A stretch of 64,000 nucleotides of DNA, taken from NCBI GenBank assembly GCA_964496695.1, contig CAZCBE010000021.1, forward strand, positions 1 to 64,000, written 5' to 3'. The notes beneath the pieces are model-generated. The model had not been told where the DNA came from. It did not search any database and saw nothing but the letters and a program-made list of their open reading frames with translations. Position numbers and translations under genes: made by a program. The stretch is from SXTU01 sp964496695. Lineage in GTDB: Bacteria > Verrucomicrobiota > Verrucomicrobiia > Limisphaerales > SXTU01. Positions 53,613-62,173 of the stretch are shown piece by piece. How positions within the stretch are numbered: the stretch's first letter is position 1; every line of letters begins with the position of its first letter.

Positions 53613-55283
53613 TTACTCCAATGAGGTGCCACCGGTCGCGGGTGCCGGCACTTTCTTGACCGTCACCGATCCGACGTGCTGCCGCCGCAGCTTCCACGTC
53701 GCGTTGATGATCTGCTTCTGCAATTCGGCGAGCTTGCCCATCTGCTGGTTGCGGCTGCCCTTTTCACCGGGCTTCTTTTCCTCCTCGCCTTCACCACTCT
53801 CGCCTTGCCGGAAAATCTCCTCAAAGGGGCGGACCTCGGCGAAATACATGTCCGTGGCCGTGCGGCGCAGCTCGCCGTCCGGGCCGATGTCGTCCGCCCA
53901 CGCGAACCACGCCAGGAGCTGGTCCGGAGCCGCGCCGAGTTCCTCCAGCCGCAGCAGGTGCCTGACCACCCGCTTGTCCTTCGGGGGCGCGCCTTCGCCA
54001 AGCTGGAGCAGGGTCGGCTCCGCGCCGCCGAGTGAATAGGCGATGCCATACGCGCGCAGGCCGAAGTCATCCCAGACCTCCGCCTCGAAGTTGATTTCCT
54101 GCAAGGCCGACACGCGTTGATCGCCCCGGGGGGAGAGCAGCTTCAGCTCCGGCGTGCGATTGCGCAGCGCGTCGAAGACGAACTGCGCCGAGAGCTTGTT
54201 GGAACGGCCGTCGTCATCCACGAGTTCGAGCTGGTAGCTCTGGCTGTTGGCCAGCACGAACGCCGGCAGGGTGGCAAAGGGCTTCGTCGCGTCGGTGGTG
54301 AGCGGGACGATCTCGCCGTCCTTCTTCGGCACGAGGCGGGCGGACTTCACCGGCTTGTTAAGCTGAAGCGTGTAGTTGAGCGTGGAGCCTTCCACCGCGC
54401 TGACGCGGCGCGTGTCCTCGATGGTCTTCTCCGGCAACTGCGTGTAGGCCGGGAACTGGATCTTCACGTCCGCGCGTTCGAGTTTCGGATGCTCAAAGAC
54501 CTTCACGGCAAACTCCTTGGTGCGCTGGCCGGCGAACTCGATGCGGTAGGTGAAGTCCTCGTTCACCTCCGGCACGGTGCCGCCGAAGACGGGGTCATCC
54601 AGCGACTTGGTGAGCGCGATGGAACGGGTGACGTTGGTGCCCGACCCGAGGACGAGTGTCGCGCCCGCCGGGAGCCGGCCCTCGAACTTCGCCAGCACCA
54701 CGAGGCTGTTGCCACGCTCAATCTGCGTGTCGCCGGGCACGACCGAGATGCTGTCCGCAGCGGCCTTGGCGGCGGCGATCTTCTGCTCGGCGGTGGTCGT
54801 GTTCGCCCGCAGGCCCATGAGGGCGGCGACGAAGAACGCGAAGGCGGCGAGATGCGCGACGTGGGCCAGCGCGAGCTTGCGCGCCGGAAAGGCATCGGTC
54901 CAACCCAGGCTCTGCCCATGCACCACGGCCTCGGCGATGACGCGCTGCTGGAGAAAGCTGAACTTGCCGTCGGCATCCGGCTGCTGCTCCAAGGCGGCGA
55001 GCAGGGCGGTCTTCAGCTCAGGATGCTGCTGCTCGATTTGCAGCGCCAGCCAGTGCGCGTCGGCCTTGGCCGACAGGCAGGCGAAGGCCATCCAAAGCGC
55101 GGTGGCAAACGCGATCAGACCGATCAGCGGCACGCCAATGCGGTAATCCACGCCAAAAGCCCCGAGCGCGACCGCAAGAAGTCCTGCGAGCCCCCAACAG
55201 ATGGCCAGCCCGCGCCAAAGCTGCAGCCGCCGGTAGCGACGCGCGACCGGCTCCAGTTGCTCGTTGATGAGGGGCGCAATCAT
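53613..55283 (-). CDS. DUF4175-like membrane-anchored beta-rich protein
   Basis: 556 residues. Starts at ATG 55283, since the sequence from MIAPLINEQLEPVARRYRRLQLWRGLAICWGL is coherent. Membrane helices at about 26-46, 51-70 and 140-160 form a small N-terminal membrane part. It then has Ig-like beta regions (DSISVVPGDTQIERGNSLVVLAKFEGRLPAG; AEVWDDFGLRAYGIAYSLGG) and a charged helical end (GEGEEEKKPGEKGSRNQQMGKLAELQKQIIN). Twelve bases from the next gene. The domain order fits the DUF4175 family; identification is by architecture only. Confidence 0.72.
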   Translation of the reverse strand: MIAPLINEQLEPVARRYRRLQLWRGLAICWGLAGLLAVALGAFGVDYRIGVPLIGLIAFATALWMAFACLSAKADAHWLALQIEQQHPELKTALLAALEQQPDADGKFSFLQQRVIAEAVVHGQSLGWTDAFPARKLALAHVAHLAAFAFFVAALMGLRANTTTAEQKIAAAKAAADSISVVPGDTQIERGNSLVVLAKFEGRLPAGATLVLGSGTNVTRSIALTKSLDDPVFGGTVPEVNEDFTYRIEFAGQRTKEFAVKVFEHPKLERADVKIQFPAYTQLPEKTIEDTRRVSAVEGSTLNYTLQLNKPVKSARLVPKKDGEIVPLTTDATKPFATLPAFVLANSQSYQLELVDDDGRSNKLSAQFVFDALRNRTPELKLLSPRGDQRVSALQEINFEAEVWDDFGLRAYGIAYSLGGAEPTLLQLGEGAPPKDKRVVRHLLRLEELGAAPDQLLAWFAWADDIGPDGELRRTATDMYFAEVRPFEEIFRQGESGEGEEEKKPGEKGSRNQQMGKLAELQKQIINATWKLRRQHVGSVTVKKVPAPATGGTSLE

Positions 55284-55347
55284 CGCATCAAGACAGACGC
55301 CCGAGCCGGGCGGATGTTTCGGTCTGATTTGGGCTTCCCACCTTCTC

Positions 55348-55489
55348 ATTAGCACCGGGCTTTAGCCCGGTGTAGAGGCGGCAACGAGCGAAAGCCGTTT
55401 CAACGGCTTCGCGGACACATGCGACAAAACCGTTGAAACGGTTTTGTCTGCGATTGCACAGTGACACCCGGCTGAAGCCGGGTGCTAAT
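55348..55489. repeat. Nested palindromic element, attagcaccggg family
   Basis: Outer arms 55348-55373 (attagcaccgggctttagcc…) and 55464-55489 are inverted copies. Between them lie two inner hairpins (aagccgtttcaacggctt and aaaaccgttgaaacggtttt). The same arm occurs at 59894-59923. Confidence 0.8.
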
Positions 55490-55560
55490 GGGAGGGTGCA
55501 GCCGGTCATTCTGTAATTCCGAGAACCCACGAGCCGCTCAAGCTCGCGATTTCTGCCCTT

Positions 55561-55677
55561 GAACTGGAGCGCGGCCCTCCGGGCCGCAGCGGCGACTTGC
55601 GCCACGGGACCAACAGAACTCCGAAGCCGTTCAGTGCCGAAGTTGCCGCTGCGGGCGGGACGCCCGCGCTCCGGTTC
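55561..55677. repeat. 117-bp palindromic element with 37-bp arms
   Basis: gaactggagcgcggccctcc (arm 55561-55597) and the arm at 55641-55677 are imperfect inverted copies; each arm also holds its own hairpin, gcggccctccgggccgc on the left and gcgggcgggacgcccgc on the right. Confidence 0.8.
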
Positions 55678-55778
55678 ATGGGCAGGGCAGGGGTGAGGGA
55701 GAGAGCGTTGTGGTTCCGTTGGCGTCGGACTCGTCCAACACATGCGGGATTCTCCCATCACTGGTGTTGAAACGTCGT

Positions 55779-57884
55779 TCATGTTGCCGTCGCCGGTTGC
55801 TCCGGCGGCTTCGCCAGCCACCCGGCCAGCAGGGTTTCCATCGTCACGAACAGCAGTGCGCCGGCGATCAGCCAGCGCCAGAGCTTCTGGCGGCCTTCCA
55901 GTTCGGCGTTCGCGAGCTGGCGTTTGGCTTCGGCGATTTGCACGGGTGTTTTGCCATCGGCGCGCGTCACGGGCAGGCCGAGATGTTCCAGTTCTTCGAC
56001 GGGAAGCGGGGCGGTCTTGCTCTCCTGCGGATCGAGATTCACGGCGAAGCGCTGGGTGATCGCACCGCTCACAGCCGTGTAAATTCCTGGCTGATCGGTG
56101 ACGATGACAGCGGCGGTCCCGGCCCCGAGTGTAAGGCTCGTGCCGTCGGGCCGGGTCACGCGCACGGCGGCATTCGTGGCCGCGAGCGGGACGGAATCGC
56201 CGACGGTGTGCTGCGTTACCTGTGGGCGGAGGCCGCCGGCCTGCTCCAGCAGCGAGAAGAGCAGGGGCAGGAACTTGGACGAGAGCGCGAGCTGGCTGTC
56301 GGAGGGCTGCCAGCCAGACGCGAGCACATAGAGCGTGCCCTTGCCCACCGGGATTTGCAGCAGCGCGGGATCGCCAGTATCAAACTTTGCGACCACCCGG
56401 GCACCGGAGAACTGCGCCGAATCAAGCCGGCGATACTTCCAGAAATGAATCTTGGTGAAGTCACTGAAGCGCGGGTCCGCGAACGGCGCGAAGAGCGGGT
56501 GCTGAAAATCAATCTCGGCCAGCATCGCGTAGGAAGCCACTTTGGCCTCCTCGGCGGTGACCGAGTCCTTGCCGAGCAAACCGGACAGCGTGCGCCCCAC
56601 ATTCCGATGCTTGAGTGAGAGCAGGACCGTCTTGCCTTCCGTGAGGAGGCGACGCGCGGTGGCGGTGCGCTCCTCGGAGAGCGTGTCCGTGATGATCAGG
56701 AGCGGAGCCTCCGCGTCCGTCGGGAGGATGGGTGCCGCCGTCGGGCGTGCGAGGATTTGGACGATCTGGCGGCGCGTGGGCGGGAAGGCGCGCTGGAGGA
56801 AGTAAAGCGGCTCAGCGGTGTCCGTGGCCGCTTCACCACCCAGATACAGCACGTTGACGCGCGCGGCCTCCGGCGGAATGAGCGCGAGCGAGTTGTCGAA
56901 GGTCTCTTCATCCCCGCGCAGCAGGACGCGCTCGGCGATGGCCCCCATCGGCGGCGCATTCAGGGCAACGACGCGCGTCTGCCCCGGCGGCACATAGACA
57001 TCCTGCGGCTTGCCGACGAAGTCCTTGCCGTCCGACCAGCCGACCTGGAACTGCTCGTGTTTCGCGTCGGAGGAATTGACCACCCGCACGCGGGCGAGGG
57101 CTTCGCCGGGCTTCTTCTCGCCTTCATCGTTGTCGGCGAGGAACTGGAGGCCGGCGTTGGTAGGCTTTTTCGCCTTGAGCGGCTCGACAATCAGTTCGGT
57201 GCTCTTGGGCCATTCATAAGCCTGCAAGGCATCGAGCCGGCTGCCTTCCTGCAGGTCGCTGATGAGCACGACCTGGCGGGGACCGCGCGCGGGCGGCTGG
57301 CCCTTGTCGGCACGGGCGTCTTCCAGAGCCGTCGCGGCGGCAACAAGTGCTTGCCCAAGCTGGGTTCCGCCCCAGCCGGGCGGAGACTTGGCCAGCGCCT
57401 CAATCGCGAGGGCGGCGCGCTGGCCGGCGGCGGCGGCGGTCCACTGCTCGAAGGTCACCAGCCGGCGCACCTCGTGGTCGAAGACGAAGACGGCGAGGGT
57501 GTCTTCCGGGGCGGCGGCGCGGCAGAGGGCACCGGCCTTCGTGCGCGCGTCAGCCCAGAGGCCCTCGCGCCTCATGCTGGCGCTGGCGTCCACCAGCACG
57601 ACGATGCGCTTGCCGGGTCCGGTGGGCAGATCGGTGGTGGCCGCCTTGGGGAGGAAGGGGCGGGCGAACGCGAAGGCGAGCAGGCAGACCACCAAGCTGC
57701 GGAGCAGGAGCAGCAGAATGTGCTCCAGGCGGCTGCGCTTCGTGACGCGCGGCGGCACCGGCAGCAGGAACATCAGCGAGCTGAACTCCGTCTGCTCCTT
57801 CGAGGTCTGCCGGATGAGGTGGAAAATGATCGGCAGCGCGACCGCAAGCGCGCCGAGGAGGAAGAGGGGGGTGAGGAAGCTCAT
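55779..57884 (-). CDS. BatA/vWA membrane protein
   Basis: 701 residues. It starts with the BatA/aerotolerance-type N-terminal domain (MSFLTPLFLLGALAVALPIIFHLI) with two helices (LEHILLLLLRSLVVCLLAFAFARPFL); then a vWA domain with MIDAS-like VLVDASASMRREGLW and VLISDLQEGSRL (about 95-250); a beta-rich middle; then an amidotransferase-like region (LLIITDTLSEERTATARRLLTEGKTVLLSL); and a C-terminal helix (WLIAGALLFVTMETLLAGWLA). It is the family partner of the DUF58 and MoxR genes upstream. ATG 57884 is chosen where the BatA signature starts. Confidence 0.9.
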   Translation of the reverse strand: MSFLTPLFLLGALAVALPIIFHLIRQTSKEQTEFSSLMFLLPVPPRVTKRSRLEHILLLLLRSLVVCLLAFAFARPFLPKAATTDLPTGPGKRIVVLVDASASMRREGLWADARTKAGALCRAAAPEDTLAVFVFDHEVRRLVTFEQWTAAAAGQRAALAIEALAKSPPGWGGTQLGQALVAAATALEDARADKGQPPARGPRQVVLISDLQEGSRLDALQAYEWPKSTELIVEPLKAKKPTNAGLQFLADNDEGEKKPGEALARVRVVNSSDAKHEQFQVGWSDGKDFVGKPQDVYVPPGQTRVVALNAPPMGAIAERVLLRGDEETFDNSLALIPPEAARVNVLYLGGEAATDTAEPLYFLQRAFPPTRRQIVQILARPTAAPILPTDAEAPLLIITDTLSEERTATARRLLTEGKTVLLSLKHRNVGRTLSGLLGKDSVTAEEAKVASYAMLAEIDFQHPLFAPFADPRFSDFTKIHFWKYRRLDSAQFSGARVVAKFDTGDPALLQIPVGKGTLYVLASGWQPSDSQLALSSKFLPLLFSLLEQAGGLRPQVTQHTVGDSVPLAATNAAVRVTRPDGTSLTLGAGTAAVIVTDQPGIYTAVSGAITQRFAVNLDPQESKTAPLPVEELEHLGLPVTRADGKTPVQIAEAKRQLANAELEGRQKLWRWLIAGALLFVTMETLLAGWLAKPPEQPATAT

Positions 57885-57896
57885 GCGCGGCGGAAG

Positions 57897-58172
57897 GAAT
57901 GACCAATGAGCAATGGCCAATTCCCAATGAATGACCAATGACCAATGACCAGGTGCAACACGTTCGGACGCGCGGTTGCGGGCTGATGCGCGGCACTAAG
58001 GCCACAGAGACACTCCAGGTTACAAGTGCCAGCGATTGCATCATCTCGTCTGGAGCCGGCTGCGGCTGAAATGCCGTGCTCCGCACCGCTGACGGAATGG
58101 CGACACGCCTCCGGCCATTGGGCATTCGTCATTGAGCATTCGGTGGTCATTGAAAATTGGACATTGGACATT
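57897..58172. repeat. Palindromic element between DUF58 and BatA genes
   Basis: 57901-57942 (gaccaatgagcaatggccaa…) and 58115-58172 (ccattgggcattcgtcattg…) are imperfect inverted arms made of variable ccaatga-type words with about 170 bp between. The right arm ends at the DUF58 stop codon. Confidence 0.7.
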
Positions 58173-59105
58173 CTAGGCAGCGTGGCGTTTGACGAGCTTG
58201 CCGCGGTTCATGCGTTCACGCAGAAAATCGAACAGCGCGAGTTCCAACGGCTGGTCGGTGGTGAGGCGGCGGAGGACGATGCCGAGCTTGGCACAGGTGA
58301 CCTCGACGGCCTGGCAGTGGGCATCGAACTGGCGACGGTATTCGGCACGCACGGCGTCGGGATCAATGTAAAGCTGGCGGCCGGATTCAAGGTCGCGGAA
58401 GAGCGCGGCCTTCGCGAAGTCGAAGCTGAGTTCTGCCGGGTCGAGCACTTGGAACACCACGACCTCGTGGCCGCTGGCCGTGAGCGTGGCGAGGTTCTTT
58501 TCCAGCGTCTCAATCGGCGCGAGCAGGTCGGTGAGCAACACCATGAGCCCGCGCTTGCGGACGATCTCGACGATGCGCTTGAGCGGGGCGACGAGGTCGG
58601 TGGTCGCACCGCCGGGCGGCTTCTCCAGCGCGAGCATCAGGTGGCGCAAATGGCCGGGGCGGTGGCGCGCGGGGAGGTATTCGCGGATCTGGTCGTCGAA
58701 GGTCAGCAGGCCGATGGCGTCGCCTTGCTGGTGGAGGAAGAAGGCCAGGGTGGCGGCCAGGGTGTTCGCGTAGGCGGCCTTGGTGATACCGCGCGAGCCA
58801 AAGGTCATTGAGCGGCTGTTGTCCGCGAGGACGTGGCACCGGAGGTTCGTCTCGTCCTCGAACTTCTTGATGAAGTAGCGGTCGCTGCGGGCGAAGAGCT
58901 TCCAGTCGAGATAGCGCGGGTCGTCACCGGGCGTGTATTGCCGATACTCGGTGAACTCGACGGAGAAGCCGTGATACGGACTGCGATGGATGCCGCTCCA
59001 GAAGCCCTCGACCACGACACGCGCCCGCATCTCCAGGCTGCGGATGGCCATGAGCGCCTGGGGGTCAATCAACTCGCCGCTGGTGGTGGGCATGCTGGCG
59101 GTCAT
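58173..59105 (-). CDS. DUF58 domain protein (vWA-like)
   Basis: 310 residues, soluble. Family markers: RSLEMRARVVVEGFWSGIHRSPYHGFSVEFTEYRQYTPGDDPRYLDWKLFARSDRYFIKKFEDETNLRCHVLADNSRSMTFG with the vWA-like D-x-S-x-S motif (DNSRS), then GDAIGLLTFDDQIREYLPARHRPGHLRHLM. DUF58 proteins work with MoxR ATPases. Overlaps the preceding 235-residue protein gene by 4 bp, so coupled. Confidence 0.93.
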   Translation of the reverse strand: MTASMPTTSGELIDPQALMAIRSLEMRARVVVEGFWSGIHRSPYHGFSVEFTEYRQYTPGDDPRYLDWKLFARSDRYFIKKFEDETNLRCHVLADNSRSMTFGSRGITKAAYANTLAATLAFFLHQQGDAIGLLTFDDQIREYLPARHRPGHLRHLMLALEKPPGGATTDLVAPLKRIVEIVRKRGLMVLLTDLLAPIETLEKNLATLTASGHEVVVFQVLDPAELSFDFAKAALFRDLESGRQLYIDPDAVRAEYRRQFDAHCQAVEVTCAKLGIVLRRLTTDQPLELALFDFLRERMNRGKLVKRHAA

Positions 59106-59809
59106 GCGGGTTTCAGGCAGAGGACAAAGTCGGGGAATTCGGACCGAATGGCATTTTCCCGTTCGAACTCACCCGGCGCAGGCGCGGGAAAGAACCGCGG
59201 CACAACCGTCACCATAAGGATGCAGCCGATCCACCAGGCCAGCGCCGTCCTGCCGGAGAAGATGTCTTCGACTGCCCAGGCGGCCGTAACAAATATGGCC
59301 AGGAGGATGCAGATCCCGGTGGCGACGAAGTATCCGGTGCCCAGCAGTCCGATTCGATTGCGGCGGCGCAGAGCGCCTTCATCCAAGCCTTCCGTGAGCT
59401 TGGCCGCGACTTGGTCCTCAGGCCACTCCAGCGCCCACGCGTTCACGTCGTAGGTGCCCGCCGGGATGCTGACCGTCTCGCTCGGATTGGGGCGGATGGG
59501 GACGCTGGTGAGGTCTTCCGCCCCACTCACCCGCAGGGTGCCGGTCGGCAACTGGAGCTTCGTCGGTTCGCCAATCGGTTTGGCATGCGGCGTGAAAGTT
59601 TCCGGCAAGCCCTCATCCACCAGCACCTGGACGAGGTAGGTGCCATCCCCGCCGGTCGAGTGCAGCCACAACCGGTTTTTGGCCTGGAGGGCCTCCAGTT
59701 TTTCCCATTCGATTGTGGCGGGTGACGGTGGCAATTCGACCGCCACCGCCGCTGGGTCAAACGCACACCACGCGGCGATGTCGCTTCCGGTTTCGATGGT
59801 GTGGCGCAT
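59102..59809 (-). CDS. Hypothetical membrane protein between MoxR and DUF58 genes
   Basis: 235 residues, not recognised. Soluble N-terminal beta-rich part (residues 1-140, with TLRVSGAEDLTSVPIRPNPSETVSIPAGTYDV), then two membrane helices (IGLLGTGYFVATGICILLAIFVTAAWAV and ALAWWIGCILMVTVVPRFF) and a short cytosolic tail. It overlaps DUF58 by 4 bp. Its place between MoxR and DUF58 is a lineage feature; no function can be given. Confidence 0.7.
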   Translation of the reverse strand: MRHTIETGSDIAAWCAFDPAAVAVELPPSPATIEWEKLEALQAKNRLWLHSTGGDGTYLVQVLVDEGLPETFTPHAKPIGEPTKLQLPTGTLRVSGAEDLTSVPIRPNPSETVSIPAGTYDVNAWALEWPEDQVAAKLTEGLDEGALRRRNRIGLLGTGYFVATGICILLAIFVTAAWAVEDIFSGRTALAWWIGCILMVTVVPRFFPAPAPGEFERENAIRSEFPDFVLCLKPA

Positions 59810-59893
59810 CCGGTGTTTCCCTCAAATCAGCTTCCACTCGCGCAGGATGCCACCGTGCTGCCAGGCCGAAAGGCGAACTCGATGCACACTCCC

Positions 59894-59923
59894 ATTAGCA
59901 CCCGGCTGAAGCCGGGTGCTAAT
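59894..59923. repeat. 30-bp palindrome of the attagcacccgg family
   Basis: attagcacccggctgaagcc… is a perfect palindrome with 13-bp arms, the same arm family as the element at 55348-55489. It is in the MoxR to 235-residue gene gap. Confidence 0.85.
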
Positions 59924-59968
59924 GAGAAGTTGTGAACGGGCGTTCATGCATTTGTGTGCTTCACGAGC

Positions 59969-61048
<1,080 letters not shown>

Positions 61049-61066
61049 TGTTGTCCTTAATTGTTT

Positions 61067-61096
61067 TGCCCGCGAATGACGCGAATGAACGCGAAT
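61067..61096. repeat. Solo repeat arm, tgcccgcgaa family
   Basis: tgcccgcgaatgacgcgaat… matches one arm of the palindromic element at 30874-30970. It lies at the end of the DUF4159 gene and just before the MoxR start. Confidence 0.6.
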
Positions 61097-62007
61097 CAGT
61101 GCGTCATGGCGTAGAAGATCACGTTGATGCCCAGGGGGAAGGCGCGCTTCTCAGAGAATTCCTGGAAGAAATACTGGTTCTCGCCTTCGCGCTCCCAGCC
61201 GTCACCGTTGTCGGTGTTGTGGGCGATAAAGACCATCATGCGGCCCTTGTCGTCGAAGACGCCCTTGAAGTGCGCGTCGCGGCACTCCTCCCCGTCGTGA
61301 CGCTCCCAGGTGATGCCGGTGGTCTGGCTGTATTCGCCGGTGCGGGCGTTGGGCACCTGCATGTCCTGCTTGGTGCGCTTGATGGGAAAGACCGAGTGAA
61401 AGATCGGATGATCCATTTCCAGTTCGATGGCCTCGCGCTCCGGGAACACCCGCTTCAACTGTTTGTAAAAGGACTCGTATTGAGCCTCGCCCCAGAAGTC
61501 ATCCACCATGAGAAAGCCGCCGTTGAGCAGATACTTTCTCAGGATCGGCACTTCTTCGTCCCGCAGTTCCAGGCTGCCCACCTCGACCATGTAGATCCAC
61601 GGATAGTTGAAGAGGTCCGGGTTGGTCAGCCGCATCACCCGGCCGTTCGGGTCCACCTTGAGCGACGTCATCTGCTGCACCCGATAGGAGAGGTTCAGGT
61701 CGCTGTCGGGAAAATCAGTGATCCAGCTCCCGCCGCTGGAGAAAGGCGAACGGTCCCGGATGATGCGGACGAAAGTGAACACGTCCTTCTCGAAGCCCGG
61801 GGCGTTGGTCCAGTTCGGCGTGCCGGTGCTGTGCGACGCCACTTCGCGCGCAGTCCGCACCGTGCGTTCGTCCACGGGCACGCCGCCCTCGGTGTAGTAG
61901 GTGCCGCCACCACCGCGCCCCCGGCTGCCGCGGAACTGCGCGAGCGTGACGGCGGCGAGGGTGAGGCAGCCGAGCAGGGTGGCAATGCGGATGAGGCGGG
62001 AGTTCAT
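61096..62007 (-). CDS. DUF4159 domain protein
   Basis: 303 residues. Signal peptide MNSRLIRIATLLGCLTLAAVTLAQ and a Gly-rich linker (FRGSRGRGGGGTYY). The DUF4159 domain follows: FEKDVFTFVRIIRDRSPFSSGGSWITDFPDSDLNLSYRVQQMTSLKVDPNGRVMRLTNPDLFNYPWIYMVEVGSLELRDEEVPILRKYLLNGGFLMVDDFWGEAQYESFYKQLKRVFPE. The fold resembles glutamine amidotransferase, as in other proteins of these MoxR operons. ATG 62007 gives the signal peptide. Confidence 0.9.
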   Translation of the reverse strand: MNSRLIRIATLLGCLTLAAVTLAQFRGSRGRGGGGTYYTEGGVPVDERTVRTAREVASHSTGTPNWTNAPGFEKDVFTFVRIIRDRSPFSSGGSWITDFPDSDLNLSYRVQQMTSLKVDPNGRVMRLTNPDLFNYPWIYMVEVGSLELRDEEVPILRKYLLNGGFLMVDDFWGEAQYESFYKQLKRVFPEREAIELEMDHPIFHSVFPIKRTKQDMQVPNARTGEYSQTTGITWERHDGEECRDAHFKGVFDDKGRMMVFIAHNTDNGDGWEREGENQYFFQEFSEKRAFPLGINVIFYAMTH

Positions 62008-62088
62008 GGGGAAAACGGTCCCTGAGAGGGACAAGGCCCTGTTGAGAGCTTGCCAGTGGAGCAGAAGTTCGTCGCAGGCTGTCGTTGC

Positions 62089-62157
62089 CCCCTCACCCCG
62101 GCCCTCTCCCCTGGTGGGGGAGAGGGAGGGGATGCGCCCCGTGCTGAGGCGAGGGTG
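62089..62157. repeat. GC-rich repeat with hairpin, 'ccctctccccc' type
   Basis: ccctctcccc (62103-62112) pairs with ggggagaggg across a tggt loop, within an outer cctcacccc / gagggtga context. It has the form of widely dispersed intergenic repeats in high-GC bacteria. Confidence 0.65.
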
Positions 62158-62173
62158 ATTTGAAATTCGTTGC

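Larger units (their letters stand above)
55284..55778. other. 495-bp gap inside the operon, filled by two palindromic elements
   Basis: No gene. Holds the element at 55348-55489 (outer arms attagcaccgggctttagcc… and the inverse) and a second, unrelated palindrome at 55561-55677. Confidence 0.7.

Noticed and set aside
51948..53624. Long plus-strand frame of 558 residues opposite the coiled-coil gene
   Set aside because: Leu/Arg-rich antisense shadow of a Lys/Glu/Gln-rich coiled-coil gene; no family features.
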